From: Capra hircus | Taxonomy: Eukaryota > Chordata > Mammalia > Artiodactyla > Bovidae | Length of the DNA: 64,000 bases | Assembly: GCF_001704415.2 (NCBI RefSeq) | Contig: NC_030808.1 | Coordinates: forward strand, 132,261,089-132,325,088 | Reading direction: 5' to 3' | Shown: positions 49,465 through 61,379 of the stretch, piece by piece | Position numbering within the stretch: the first letter of the stretch is position 1 | Layout: every line of letters begins with the position of its first letter | Notes under the pieces: model-generated | Told to the model about the DNA's origin: nothing | Seen by the model: the letters and a program-made list of their open reading frames with translations, nothing else | The model's database searches: none | Translations under genes and position numbers: made by a program

Positions 49465-49809
49465 TCATTGCCATCTTTCTAAATTCCATATATGTGTTAG
49501 TATACTGTATTGGTGTTTTTCTTTCTGGCTTACTTCACTCTGTATAATTGGCTCCAGTTTCACCCATCTCATCAGAACTGATTCAAATGAATTCTTTTTA
49601 ATGGCTGAGTAATACTCCATTGTGTATATGTACCACAGCTTTCTTATCCATTCATCTGCTGATGGACATCTAGGTTGTTTCCATGTCCTGGCTATTATAA
49701 ACAGTGCTGCAATGAACATTGGGGTACATGTGTCTCTTTCAATTCTGGTTTCCTCGGTGTGTATGCCCAGAAGTGGGATTGCTGGGTCATAAGGTAGTTC
49801 TATTTGCAA
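49465..49809 (-). pseudogene. L1 ORF2 C-terminal end fragment
   Basis: The minus-strand frame starts QIELPYDPAIPLLGIHTEET and continues with IYTMEYYSAIKKN and WVKLEPIIQSEVSQKEKHQY, the last part of L1 ORF2 protein. It is open for about 115 codons to the end. It is the 3' half of the twin-primed insertion, separated from its upstream ORF2 by the inversion. Confidence 0.93.
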
Positions 49810-49822
49810 TTTTTTAAGGAAT

Positions 49823-51176
49823 CTACTCCACCAGAAAATTACTAGAGCTAATCAATGAATATAGTAAAGTTGCAGGATATAAAATCAACACACAGAAATC
49901 CCTTGCATTCCTATACACGAATAATGAGAAAGTAGAAAAAGAAATTAAGGAAACAATTCCATTCACCATTGCAACGAAAAGAATAAAATACTTAGGAATA
50001 TATCTACCTAAAGAAACTAAACACCTATATATAGAAAACTATAAAACACTGATGAAAGAAATCAAAGAGGACACTAATAGATGGAGAAATATACCATGTT
50101 CATGGATCGGAAGAATCAATATAGTGAAAATGAGTATACTACCCAAAGCAATTTACAAATTCAGTGCAATCCCTATCAAGCTACCAGCCACATTTTTCAC
50201 AGAACTAGAACAAATAATTTCAAGATTTGTATGGAAATAGAAAAAACCTCGAATAGCCAAAGCAATCTTGAGAAAGAAGAATGGACCTGGAGGAATCAAC
50301 TTGCCTGACTTCAGGCTCTACTACAAAGCCACAGTCATCAAGACAGTATGGTACTGGCACAAAGACAGACATATAGATCAATGGAACAAAATAGAAAGCC
50401 CAGAGATAAATCCACACACATATGGACACCTTATCTTTGACAAAGGAGGCAAGAATATACAATGGAGTAAAGACAATCTCTTTAACAAGTGGTGCTGGGA
50501 AAACTGGTCAACCACTTGTAAAAGAATGAAACTAGATCACTTTCTATCACCGTACACAAAAATAAACTCAAAATGGATTAAAGATCTAAATGTAAGATCA
50601 GAAACTATAAAACTCCTAGAGGAGAACATAGGCAAAACACTCTCAGACATAAATCACAGCAGGATCCTCTATGATCCACCTCCCAGAATTCTGGAAATAA
50701 AAGCAAAAATAAACAAATGGGATCTAATTAAAATTAAAAGCTTCTGTACAACAAAGGAAAATATAAGCAAGGTGAAAAGACAGCCTTCTGAATGGGAGAA
50801 AATAATAGCAAATGAAACAACTGACAAACAACTAATCTCAAAAATATACAAGCAACTTCTGCAGCTCAATTCTAGAAAAATAAACGACCCAATCAAAAAA
50901 TGGGCCAAAGAACTAAATAGACATTTCTCCAAAGAAGACATACGGATGGCTAACAAACACATGAAAAGATGCTCAACATCACTCATTATTAGAGAAATGC
51001 AAATCAAAACCACAATGAGGTACCACTTCACACCAGTCAGAATGGCTGCGATCCAAAAATCTGCAAGCAATAAATGCTGGAGAGGGTGTGGAGAAAAGGG
51101 AACCCTCCTACACTGTTGGTGGGAATGCAAACTGGTACAGCCACTATGGAGAACAGTGTGGAGATTCCTTAAAAAA
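49823..51176 (+). pseudogene. L1 ORF2 fragment (thumb to cysteine-rich region), inverted half
   Basis: Coding text on the + strand begins after the active-site region (KLLELINEYSKVAGYKINTQ-type sequence, here with a start at about 49831). A frameshift near 50240 moves it into the long open stretch 50268-51224. That stretch carries GGINLPDFRLYYKATVIKTV, then DLNVRSETIKLLEENIGKTL, HFSKEDIRMANKHMKRCSTS and the cysteine motif RGCGEKGTLLHCWWECK. The last 16 codons of the open stretch are host sequence beyond the junction. Good preservation suggests a fairly recent insertion. No catalytic reverse-transcriptase residues are included. Confidence 0.93.
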
Positions 51177-51718
51177 TTGGTTGGATTTTTAAGAGACAAA
51201 AGATTTATTAAATATTCTTTGTAAAGTGGAAGCTTGTAAACCTTTTTTTAAAAAATAAGTTTTTTAAAACTAATGAAGAAACATGATTACAATGGAATAC
51301 TCTTCAGCCTTAAAAAAATAATGAAGTAATGCCATTTACAGCAACATGGGTAGACCTAGTGATCAGAAAGACATACGGTATGTGATGCACATGAGCTTAT
51401 TTAGAAAGCAGAAACAGACTCACATACAGAAGAAATTTATGATTGGGAATGGGAGTGGGGGATAAATTAGGAGTTTGAGATTTGCAGATACAAGCTACTA
51501 TATATAAAACAGACAACAAGGTTATACTGTATAGCACAGAGAAGTATATTTACTATCCTGTAAACATTATATAAAATATATTATGTAAACATATATAATA
51601 TATTTTATATGTAAAATGTAAAATAATGGATTTTATATGTAAAAATAAAATATTATGGAAAAGAATATGTATATATGTGCATAGCTGAATCACTTTCCTG
51701 TACACTAGAAACTAACAT

Positions 51719-52006
51719 CAGAGAGGGCAATGGCACCCCACTCCAGTACTCTTGCCTGGAAAATCCCATGAACGGAGGATCCTGGTGGGCTGCAGTCCAT
51801 GGGGTCACTGAGAGTTGGACATGACTCAGTGACTTCCCTTTCACTTTTCACTTTCATGCATTGGAGAAGGAAATGGCAACACACTCCAGTGTCCTTGCCT
51901 GGAGAATCGCAGGGACAGTGGAGCCTGGTGGCCTGCTGTCTGTGGGGTCGCACAGAGTCGGACACGACTGAAGCGACTTAGCAGCAGCAGGAGCAGCAGC
52001 AGCAGC
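51719..52006 (+). mobile_element. BOV-A2 (dimeric) SINE, sense, 12-bp target duplication
   Basis: Two arms each have CACTCCAGT-TTGCCTGGA(A/G)AATC text. The 3' end GGACACGACTGAAGCGACTT is followed by an AGC repeat tail. The flanking repeat AGAAACTAACAT is at 51707-51718 and 52007-52018 and is perfect. Confidence 0.95.
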
Positions 52007-52008
52007 AG
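51980..52008. repeat. (AGC)n tail of the BOV-A2 SINE
   Basis: About nine AGC units with one GGAGC interruption form the 3' tail of the SINE. Such tails often vary in length in ruminants. Confidence 0.92.
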
Positions 52009-53053
52009 AAACTAACATGGTAAATCAATGATACTTCAATTTTTAAAACAGGAAGATAATCTTATCTCTCTTTAAAATTTAGTTTTGTCCCAATATCAAA
52101 CAGTTTAGAGTTTGCAGTAATATTTTTCAAAAGTGTAGTAGGTATCACTAAATATAAGGGCAGATTTTTAGTTTTCATTTTTATATTTAAGAAAACATAA
52201 TTGCAAATTGTTGAATAATGATTAAATGGCCAGTGTCCATAATCTTAATTTCAGCCATCCTATTTGTTGATACCTTTTGTCCCTGTTTTTGTTTTATATG
52301 TTCCCAGCTCCAGTATTGTTTTTCCTCTGCTAGGCAGTTAAATTCCTGATCCTCTTTGTTTAGTGCTCTTAATGTCTTTACTTCCTCCACTTTCCTAGCT
52401 TAGATTCTGTTACCCAGATTAATTATAATCATGTCCTTCTCATGAAGGACTCTTAACATCCTTGCCTATTTGCTCTCTATTGTATCGCTTAGGAAAACCT
52501 CATATTATCGCCTGCTCCATAATTGCACCAATGGAGTTGAAAGTGAGTGTAGAAAAACAAATAATGACTGGGCTTTTTACATTTTTCTCTCATTTCTACC
52601 TAGCAATCCTATTACAGTATTTTATGCCATGGATATTGCTTTCTTATAATATTATTTCATACCTTCTCCTCAAACCTGTAATGTCTGCTGTCCTCTTTTC
52701 TTCACACTTGGCTGATTATAGGAACAGAATAGAATCCTTCAAGGATTAAGTTTGCTTGTTTTAGCTGTACCTGTATACATATACTCTGCCTTTTCTCTTA
52801 TGAGGGTGCTATCTACCTAAGATCAATCCTTGTACTTGTGCAGTGGATCTAATCCCTGTTCGCTACCTCAAGAAGTTCTCTCTCTCGCAGGCTTCAATTC
52901 CCCCACACCCTTTATCATTATATTGTATGCTGTAACAGCCCTTATCTTTTAGAAACACTTTGTATCAGTTAGGGCTCTTCAGAAACAGAACCACTGGAAA
53001 ATATACTTTGCTACTTGCTTATTTATTTGCATAATACAGCCATTAAGCTATGT

Positions 53054-53092
<39 letters not shown>
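53054..53092. repeat. Compound (TG)n(TA)n microsatellite
   Basis: About nine TG units run into about ten TA units, inside the old LTR-like repeat. Confidence 0.97.
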
Positions 53093-53394
53093 TCGAAGAG
53101 AGAAAGATTTCTTTTAGTGAATGACACACACAGTTTTGGAGCGGGCTATTTTAAAATCTGTAGGGCAGACCTGCAGGCAAGAAACTTAGGCAGGAGTTGT
53201 ACAGTCTTGAAGGAGAAATTGCTTCTCCAGAACCCCTCTGTTTTTGCCCGTAAGGTATTCAGCTGATTGGATGAGGCTACCACATTATTGGGGATAGTCT
53301 CCTTTACTTATAGATGTTAATTTTATCTACAAAATAACTTCGCAGTAACACCTGGATTACTGTTTGTTTAAATAACTGGATACCATAGCCTAGC

Positions 53395-54012
53395 CAGAAA
53401 GCAGTGTCTGACTTTATTTTTCTGGGCTCCAAAATCACTGCAGATGGTGACTGCAGCCATGAAATTAAAAGACGCTTACTCCTTGGAAGGAAAGTTATGA
53501 CCAACCTAGATAGCATATTCAAAAGCAGAGACATTACTTTGCCAACAAAGGTCTATCTAGTCAAGGCTATGGTTTTTCCAATAGTCATGTATGGATGCGA
53601 GAGTTGGACTATAAAGAAAGCTGAGCACTGAAGAGTTGATGCTTTTGAATTGTGGTGGTGGAGAATACTCTTGAGAGTCTACTCTTGAGAGTCCCTTGGA
53701 CTGCAAGGAGATCCAACCAGTCCATCCTAAAGGAGATCATTCCTGGGTGCTATTGGAAGGACTGATGCTGAAGCTGAAACTCCAGTACTTTGGCCACCTG
53801 ATGCGAAGAGCTGACTCTTTAAAAGACCCTGATGCTGGGAAATATTGGGGGCAGGAGGAGAAGGGGATGACAGAGTATGAGATGATTGGATGGCATCACA
53901 GTGGACATGGGTTTGGGTGGACTCCAGGAGTTGGTGATGGACAGGGAGGCCTGGCATGCTGCAGTTCATGGGGTCACAAAGAGTGGGACATGACTGTGAC
54001 TGAACTGAACTG
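53395..54012 (+). mobile_element. BovB 3' fragment, sense, 10-bp target duplication
   Basis: It runs from VSDFIFLGSKITADGDCSHE to the 3' end CTGAACTGAACTG. The flanking repeat ATAGCCTAGC is at 53385-53394 and 54013-54022. The frame is broken near 53630 and again by a perfect tandem duplication TACTCTTGAGAGTC (53666-53679 and 53680-53693). Confidence 0.94.
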
Positions 54013-54675
54013 ATAGCCTAGCTAAGTTGATACCTAATACTGACCATCCCACCATCCCTTGTTTCCACATGCTCCTTAGCTACATTCCTATTTTTCTCCT
54101 TTTCTTTATAGCAAATATCAAAGAATCATTTCTGTTTACTGTCTCTACTCACTCTCCTCTTACTCTCTTTAAACCCACTCAAGCAGGGTTTTTATCTCTA
54201 CCTCTTCACTGCCTTTGCTCTTGTTGAGGTCGGCAGTTACCTTCTTAGTGTCCTAATCACTGGGCAGTTCCATTGTTACCTTTCTCTCTCTTGAAAGACA
54301 TAGCTACTTCTTCCTTCTTAAAATGCTATTTTGATGGATCTTAGAAAGCTAAGCTGTAAATACTGAATTATTTGAGGACTCAATCTAAAGATCTTTTCAT
54401 TCTTGTATATCTTTATTCACTCCTCAGTGAATAAAGTGAAAACAAATTCCATGTCTTTATTATTTCTACTAGAAAATAATTATGGTAGGAGAGTAATGCT
54501 GTCATTTGATTTAAAATTCCAGATTTATAAATGTTATATGGTAAAATATCACTCTTCTACCTGTGGCTCTCAGGCAACAAATAGTCTTCTCTGGATGCAT
54601 CCAAAATTTCCTGTTTCTAATATATCTTTCCAATGATATTTTATGAAAATGATAGTAAATGCATATTTAGTGAGA

Positions 54676-54900
54676 GGCAGTGTGGTATAGTGGTTAAAAG
54701 CTTAGACCGTGGAGCATGATGGCTGCAATCAAATTATATCTCTGCCAGCTACTGGCTGTGTAATTTCCAAATCTCTAATCTGTACCTCAGATTTCTCTTA
54801 TATAAGAAAGAAATAATTATAATACTTGATAGAGTTATGAGGTACAAATGAATAAGTGTGTAAAAGAGCTTAGAAGACTGGCATATCATAATAAATAATG
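54676..54900 (+). mobile_element. MIR SINE, sense, nearly complete
   Basis: It has the head GAGGCAGTGTGGTATAGTGG, the diverged B-box region, CTGCCAGCTACTGGCTGTGT and CTGTACCTCAGATTTCTC, and the 3' part TAGAGTTATGAGGTACAAAT with a late CTTAGAAGACTGGCAT. Confidence 0.88.
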
Positions 54901-55118
54901 CATTCCTTCTTTATGCATAAATGATAATATACACACTGACAATCATCTTTTTTTCCTCCATTAACAAGTGTATTGGTAGACTTCTTTTCAGCATACAAAT
55001 CATGCCTCATTTGTTTCCAGTGACTAAATTGTAACTCATTGAATCAATATGACATCCAGTTTAATGGCTTTAGAAACTAGTATTTTGATGATGATGTATA
55101 TATATTAACCATCTCCAC

Positions 55119-55330
55119 TTGTTGTTTAGTTGCTAAGTCGTGTCCATCTCCTTTTGCAATCCCATGGACTGAGGCCCACCAGGCTTCTCTGTCCATGGGA
55201 TTTCCATGCAAGACTACTATAACATGTGGAAATTTCCTTCTCCAGATGATCTTCCTGACCCAGGGATCGAATCTGCACCTTCTACCTTGGCAGGCGGGTT
55301 CTTTACCACTGAGCCATGTGGAAAGCCCTG
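55119..55330 (-). mobile_element. Bov-tA SINE, antisense
   Basis: The + strand reads GTTGCTAAGTCGTGTCCATC, CTTCTCTGTCCATGGGATTT and the B-box complement CCAGGGATCGAATCTGCACC, ending ACTGAGCCATGTGGAAAGCC. A possible short duplication TCCACTT lies on both sides. The minus-strand open stretch here is repeat-derived. Confidence 0.9.
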
Positions 55331-55973
55331 TTTCCACTTAGATACTTAATAAGCACAAGACTTTCCAATTTCCCTTGCATTTGCTGTTTCTCTAATTTCC
55401 TATATTATCATATTCTTTCAGCTTTACCTTGGAAATATATTTCGGATCTGATTTTCTCTCTACCTCTTGCTGCCACTCTAATCAAAGCCAGAATTGCTTT
55501 ACTGAGTTGCTTAAGGCCAAAAACTTGAGAATCAGCTTAATAAGGTTTTGACAAAATATGTGCAGCTCTTTTTCAGTGTTCTATTTGGTCTTCCTTCTTC
55601 CACCTTTACTCCTCTATAAATGTTCACACAGCATTTTAAAAAATAAATCAGGCTATTTCTCACCCACACCAAAATTTCCAGTGAGTCAGTCATATCTCCT
55701 TTAGATTTCATTCTTGTGTTCTAACTAGTTCCCAGTAAAACTCTTGTAACCTGGCCTTTTCATTTCCTCCTCAGCCTTGTCTCTTGCTTATGTCTATGCT
55801 TCAGCCACACTAAATATGTTGCTCTTTTTATGAACAGTTTACCTCATAACCTTTGGACCTTTTATTCCTTTTCCCTGGGACACAATTCTGTTATAAAATC
55901 TTGTTCATCACCTCAGTTTATGCTTAATTATGAGCCCTTCAGAGAAGCCTAGCTAGCTTGTTTGCTCTCTGTC

Positions 55974-58298
55974 CTTTTTTGTTGTTGTTTTCAGTTGCTC
56001 ATTCATGTCCAACTCTTTGTGACCCTGTGAACTGTAGCACACTAGGCTTCCCTGCCCTTTCCTGTCTCCAGGAGTTTGCTCAAACTTATGTTCATTGAAT
56101 TGATGATGCCATCCATATCTCATCCTCTTTTGCCCCCTTCTCCTGCCGTCAGTGTTTCCCAGCATCAGGGTCTTTTCCAATGAATTGGCTCTTCACGTCA
56201 GGTGGCCAGAGTATTGGAGCTTCAGCATTTGTCCTTCCAATGAATATTCAGGATTGATTTCCTTTAGGGTTGACTGGTTTGAACTCCTTGCTATCCAAGG
56301 GTCTCTCAAGAATCTTCTCTAGCACCACAATTTGAAAGCATCAATTCTTTGGCACTCAGCCTTCTTTATGTTAAGCTCTCACATCCGTATACATGACTGC
56401 TAGAAAAACCACAGCTTTGACTACGCATACCTTAGTCGGAAAAGTGATGTGTCTGCTTTTTAATACACTGTCTAGGTTTGTCATACCTTTTCTTCCAAGG
56501 AGCAAGCAGTCTTTTAATTTCATGGCTGCATTCACTGTCTACAGTGATTTTGGAGCCCAAGAAAATAGTCTGCCACTATTTTTCCATTCCATTTTTCCCT
56601 ATCTATTTGCCATGAAGTGATGAGACCAGATGCCATGATCCTCGTTTCTTGAATGTTGAGTTTTAAGCCAGCTTTTTCACTCTCCTTCAAATTCATCAAG
56701 AGGCTCTTTAGTTCCTCTTCACTTTCTGCCATTAGTATGATATCATCTACATACCTGAGGTTATTGATATTTCTCCTGGCAATCTGCATGATATACTTTG
56801 CATACAAGTTAAATAAGCAGAGTGATAATTATATAGCCTTGACGTATTCCTTTACCAGTTTTGAACTGGTCAGTTCAAAATTGTTGAGTCTAATCTAATC
56901 TAATTAGTCTGGTTCTAACTGTTGCTTCTTGACCTGCATACAGGTTTCTCAGGAGCCAAGTAAGGTGGTATGGTATTCCCATCTCTTTAAGAATTTTCCA
57001 GTTTGTTGTGATCCACACAGTCAAAGGCTTTAGTGTAATCAATGAAGTAGAAGATATTTTTCTGAAATTCCCTTGGTTTTTCTATGATGCAGTGAAGGTT
57101 GGCAATTTGATCTCTGGTTCCTTTGCTTTTTCTGAATCCAGCTTTTTTCCTGTAATTTCTTGCTTTATGTACTGTTGAAGCTTCAGCTCAGTTGTGTCCG
57201 ACTCTTTGTGCCCCATGGACTGCAGCACACCAGGCCTCCCTGTCCATCACTAACTCCCGGAGTTTACTCAAACTCAGATCCATTGAGTCAAGGATGCCAT
57301 CCAGCTATCTCATCCTCTGTCATCCTGTTCTCCTCATGCCTTCAATCTTTCCCAGCATCAGAGTCTTTTCAGTTGAGTCAGCTCTTCACAACAGTTGACC
57401 AAAGTACTGGAGTTTCAGCGTCAACATCAGTCCTTCCAGTGAATAGCCAGGACTGCTTTCCTTTAGGATAAACTGGTTGGATCTCCTTGCAGGCCAAGAG
57501 GCTCTGAAGACTCCTCCAACACCACAGTTCAAAAGCATCAATTCTTCTGTGCTCAGCTTTCTTTATAGTCCACCTCTCACATCCATACATGACTACTGGA
57601 AAAACCATAGCCTTGACTAGACGGACCTTTGTTGGCAAAGTAATGTGTCTGCTTTTTAATGTGCTCTCTAGGTTGGTCATAACTTTTCTTCCAAGGAGTA
57701 AGTGTCTTTTAATTTTATGGCTGCAGTCACTATCTGCAGTGATTTTAGACCCCAAAAATATAAAGTCTGACACTGTTTCCATGGTTTCTCCATCTATTTG
57801 CCATGAAGTGATGGGACCAAATGCCCCGATCTTTGTTTTCTGACTGTTGAGCTTTAAGCCAACTTATTTGTTCTCCTTTTTCACTTTCATCAAGAGGCTC
57901 TTTAGTTCTTTACTTTCTGCCATAAGGGTGGTGTCATCTGCATACCTGAGGTTATTGATATTTCTCCTGACAATCTTGATTCCAGCTTGTGCTTCATCTA
58001 GCCCAGCATTTCCCATGATGTACTCTGCATATAAGTTAAATAAGCAGGGTGACAATATACAGCCTTGACGTACTCCTTTTCCTATTTGGAACCAGTCTGT
58101 TGTTCCATGTCCAGTTCTAACTGTTGCTTCCTGACCTGCATATAGGTTTCTCAAGAGGCAGGTCAGGTGGTCTGGTATTCCCATCTCTTTCAGCATTTTC
58201 CACAGTTTATTGTGATCCACACAGTCAAAGACTTTGGCATAGTCAAAGAATTTTGCACATTACCTTGCTTACATATGAAATGAGTCCAGTTGTGTTCT
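55974..58298 (-). mobile_element. Older BovB LINE, antisense, interrupted by another BovB
   Basis: The left part (55974-57182) runs from the reversed 3' end to TACTGTTGAAGCTT in the fingers region. The text that should follow in BovB resumes at about 58246 (AGAATTTTGCACATTACCTT, then GAAATGAGTCCAGTTGTG), after a second BovB. The minus-strand piece 56532-56807 has the active-site box as YVDD within NNLRYVDDIILM. It is more diverged than the inner copy. Confidence 0.88.
57183..58240 (-). mobile_element. Younger BovB LINE, antisense, nested in BovB
   Basis: It starts at its 3' end (CAGCTCAGTTGTGTCCGACT) and extends to the region before the active site (GTGATCCACACAGTCAAAGA). Minus-strand open pieces: 57378-57782 (VSDFIFLGSKITADSDCSHK to the SPL-type block) and 57864-58220 (TGHGTTDWFQIGKGVRQGC, then NNLRYADDTTLM with intact YADD). 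A codon is lost in the glutamate run after it. No obvious target duplication is seen, and a few bases of the outer copy seem to be missing at the junction. Confidence 0.88.
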
Positions 58299-58641
58299 AT
58301 CCTTTTTACCATACTTTATTTTTCTTAACCATATTTTATTTTTATTTAACTGATATATTTTTTATTTTATATTATCTATTGCTACTTTGCCTTCTCCTCA
58401 CTAGACAATAAATTTATGGATGCAGATACTATCTCATTCACTTTTCAGCTTCTAATACTCAGAACAGTGCTTATTCCGGATTGGCAGATGAGTGGGAAGC
58501 ACTAAATAAGTATTTTTTGTGGCAAAAGACTAGTTTTTACATTACATTGTTAGTGTCATTTTGTTAATAGACTCAATATATATAAGATTATTCTGTCAGA
58601 TTGTTATGAAAATTTCTAAAAACTTACTTGCAAATTTATAC

Positions 58642-58656
58642 TTTTTTTTTTTTTTT
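58642..58656. repeat. Homopolymer T15
   Basis: A run of fifteen T lies in unannotated intron sequence. It could be the reversed poly(A) of an unrecognised insertion, but no element is visible to its right. Confidence 0.95.
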
Positions 58657-60768
58657 ACAACAAGAAACATTTGTTTTTCTCACTAATATGTTTATAGTTT
58701 TTCTTGGAAGTCTCTGTGGACTAAATAGGGATTAGCTGGCTAGACTCTAGGCTGCAAGTGTGTTTTCACTCCAAGCTGCAATTTCGATTAGATGTGCTCA
58801 GAATTTCTCTCCTCTGGAATCAGCAGCTCCCCAGAGCATGTTCTTGTTATGACTTTAACAGAAGCACAAGAGGCCAAATCAAATCATTTAAGAACAGATT
58901 TATACTTTACTGAACTGGTAACAAGCCATTTGTATTCTGCACATATTTGCATAGCACACTCTTAGTAGTACAGCAATAGAACAAGTTTGTCATTCCATAG
59001 CTAACCTTTAAAACGTGAATGCTAAATGCAGTATTCACTTTGGTAAACAAAGAGAGGATACTTTCAAAGTCCATATAGACCAGGTTGAATTCCTGTAGTA
59101 TTATTCATTTGTAAAATTCTTTTAATAATACCAGTAAATTGTCATTCATGCTCACTTTATGCAGGAATGAGTCTTTTTTCCGGGGACTCTCATCCATGTC
59201 ACAGTCCCCATATTGTACCTATATTGTTAAGTTAGGAGTCTTCTTCACTGGCTGTATTTGCTTGTATGTTAGTATTTAAGGTGAAAGTTTCAGTGAAGTT
59301 GAAATTTTACATATTCATACACATTAAATACTGCATTATCTAATATATTTCTAATATTAAACATATTACTAATATATTTCTAAAAATATACTGATCATTT
59401 TACATTTCTTCTGTTTTAGTATGTTGATATATTTTGTTGTTGATATATACCTAGAGTGTGAGAAGGGTCATTACACAACTGACAGTTGAGGAGTTTGGGA
59501 TCTGGGTCCGCAAGGCAATACAACAAAACAAAAAATGGTTAAGTTCAAGCGCATTAATGTCTCAGCTTCCACTGATTAATTCCAGACAGAGTTGGTATAA
59601 ATTTAAATGCTTTCCAACTCCTTGATCTTCAAGTCATTTTATTTTAGAAGTCTAGAAGTATAAACAGAATGAAGCTCCATTTGGGTATGACTTTGTATGC
59701 TTAGGACAAACTCCCTTAAAATATTATCCCTAAAAGAAAAGTTATTCTTGACTTAGGCAGTTTGAATGCCCCTGATCAATTCTGTCTTTAAGCTATTCTT
59801 TTTTATACAGGTTAATTTTAAAAGCACTTTTAGCTTTCAGAGGTATTCTACTGACAGTGTGTAAAATGCTGTCAAATCATTAGCCTATATTTTGAAACAC
59901 AAGATTTCTCAATATATCATATTTAAATGTTGTATCTCAGGAGAAGAGAAACATTTTATTTAAATGCATTTCTAACAGCTCACTAACTTAAATGCATTTT
60001 GTTTTTAGGATTTTTTGTGTTAGTATTTTGGTTTGAGGGCAGTATCAATTGATAGTATCCAAAACATAGATAGAGTTTCAGAATAACACGTGTGTATGTG
60101 TGTAGATGAATAGAAAGATATAGATACAACATTATGTATATATGTTTATGTGTAATTAAAGGAAATTTTGGAAGTTTTAAAAGAAATGCAGGCTCATTTA
60201 ATTATGGTACATATTTGTATTGGTTCTTCCAAAACACCCAGTAGTAACTTAGCATTCATATTGCAGATAAGTAAACTAAAGGGAAAAAAGGGGAGATTAT
60301 TTTTCCATCACAAGTTCTTCTGTTCCTTTAACAGATTTCCCTATACTCTCATCATTTCAATGATGAAACTGAATAAGAATAGACAAAAGATTTAATATTG
60401 TGTCATACCCGTTCCTCAGAGGATTTGAAACAGAAGTTTGAAAATATTTAAATACAGATTTATGAATACAGGTGAATGTTTAAAAGTACATGAACACTGT
60501 GACTGGGGAAACTAGATCAACGAGAAATTCAGAAAACATGTTTTTGATGAATTTAATGTGTTTCATAGGTTCAGTCCATTTTTCAGGAATCAAAAGTTAT
60601 GCCATTCACTGAGTTGAGGAACATAGGGAAAGAACCATCTATGGGAATAAAAGTCATAAATTGATTGTACACAGCTGAGACACCTCTGAGGCATCTAAGC
60701 ACAGGTATTAAGGAAGCAATTGTATACACAGAACTGGTAGCTAGAAGTGAGGTCTAAAAGGCTTGGTT

Positions 60769-60873
60769 AGTAGTCTTGCCTGAAGAATCCCATGGACAGA
60801 GGAGCCTGGTGGGCTACAGTCCATAGGGTTGCAAAGAGCTGGACATGACTGAAGTGAGAGCACACATGCACAC
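60769..60873 (+). mobile_element. Bov-tA SINE 3' fragment, sense
   Basis: AGTCTTGCCTGAAGAATCCC, then GAGGAGCCTGGTGGGCTACA and GAGCTGGACATGACTGAAGT. The head is missing. The fragment ends in a CACACATGCACACA tract. Confidence 0.88.
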
Positions 60874-60987
60874 ACTTAGCTTTGTGTATGTTTGAAGGTG
60901 AGGGAAAGTTGTTGAAGATGCTATTTAAGTTCTTCATGCTGATAATTAGAATGAGTCAGTTGTGGAGGTAGGGGCAGTGTTTGGGTT

Positions 60988-61133
60988 TGGAATTTTTTTT
61001 TTGTTATTGTTGCTTGTTTGTGTCTCCACCATGCAGCTTGTAGAATCTTAGTTCCCCAACCGGGAATTGAACCCAAGGCCATGGCAGTGAAAGTGCCAAT
61101 TCCTACCCACTGCAGCACTGCAGAACTCCCAGG
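60988..61133 (-). mobile_element. CHR-type tRNA-derived SINE, antisense, partial
   Basis: The + strand reads a T run, then CACCATGCAGCTTGTAGAAT, TTAGTTCCCCAACCGGGAAT and TGAACCCAAGGCC, ending AGAACTCCCAGG. This is the complement of a cetartiodactyl CHR SINE head with its B box. It lies about 250 bases before the STAG1 exon at 61380. Confidence 0.78.
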
Positions 61134-61379
61134 ATGAGTCTGGTTTTCGTAGGAATATTAATAAGCCAAGCTTATAGGGACACTGAGAGAGAGAAAATTT
61201 TTGCAGACTAAAATGATTTTATTTCCGTAAAATAATTTTTCTTTTTATTTTAATTATGCCTAGATTATCAAACATAGAAGTTGACTAGTTTCCTTCCATC
61301 ATCCATTTCTGCTACAAAATTGTAAACTTTTGAAGTTCTGATTCACAGGTGAATACTATAATTTTCCTTTATTTCATAG

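Larger units (their letters stand above)
49168..51176 (-). mobile_element. L1 LINE inserted with 5' inversion (twin priming), 14-bp target duplication
   Basis: Left part, 49168-49822: reversed L1 3' end (T-rich start, the 3' untranslated CCCCCCTCCCACCTCCCTCC, then the ORF2 C-terminus on the minus strand). Right part, 49823-51176: the preceding ORF2 stretch in the opposite (+) orientation. The sequence ATTCCTTAAAAAATTG occurs at 51164-51179 and, as its complement, at 49807-49822, so the two parts meet at the same L1 position. The perfect direct repeat TTGGTTGGATTTTT lies at 49154-49167 and 51177-51190. One target duplication around both parts shows a single insertion event. Confidence 0.95.
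51285..52046 (+). mobile_element. L1 3' end, sense, older, carrying a SINE
   Basis: ACAATGGAATACTCTTCAGC, then GCCATTTACAGCAACATGGG and CAAGCTACTATATATAAAAC, then GTTATACTGTATAGCACAGA is the L1 tail end. It continues after the SINE with GGTAAATCAATGATACTTCA and a short A run. It is diverged and non-coding. Confidence 0.8.
52956..54056. mobile_element. Old LTR-like interspersed repeat split by BovB
   Basis: The text TCAGTTAGGGCTCTTCAGAA ACAGAACCA, a (GT)(AT) tract, GGCAGACCTGCAGGCAAGAA and CAGCTGATTGGATGAGGC recalls a common mammalian repeat with that order. It resumes after a BovB as AAGTTGATACCTAATACTGA. The BovB target repeat ATAGCCTAGC joins the two parts correctly. I could not name the family. 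Confidence 0.55.

Noticed and set aside
50268..51224. The longest open frame in the window (318 codons) as a host gene
   Set aside because: Its text is the L1 ORF2 thumb and cysteine-rich region, it ends by running into host sequence past the insertion junction, and it lies inside a twin-primed L1.
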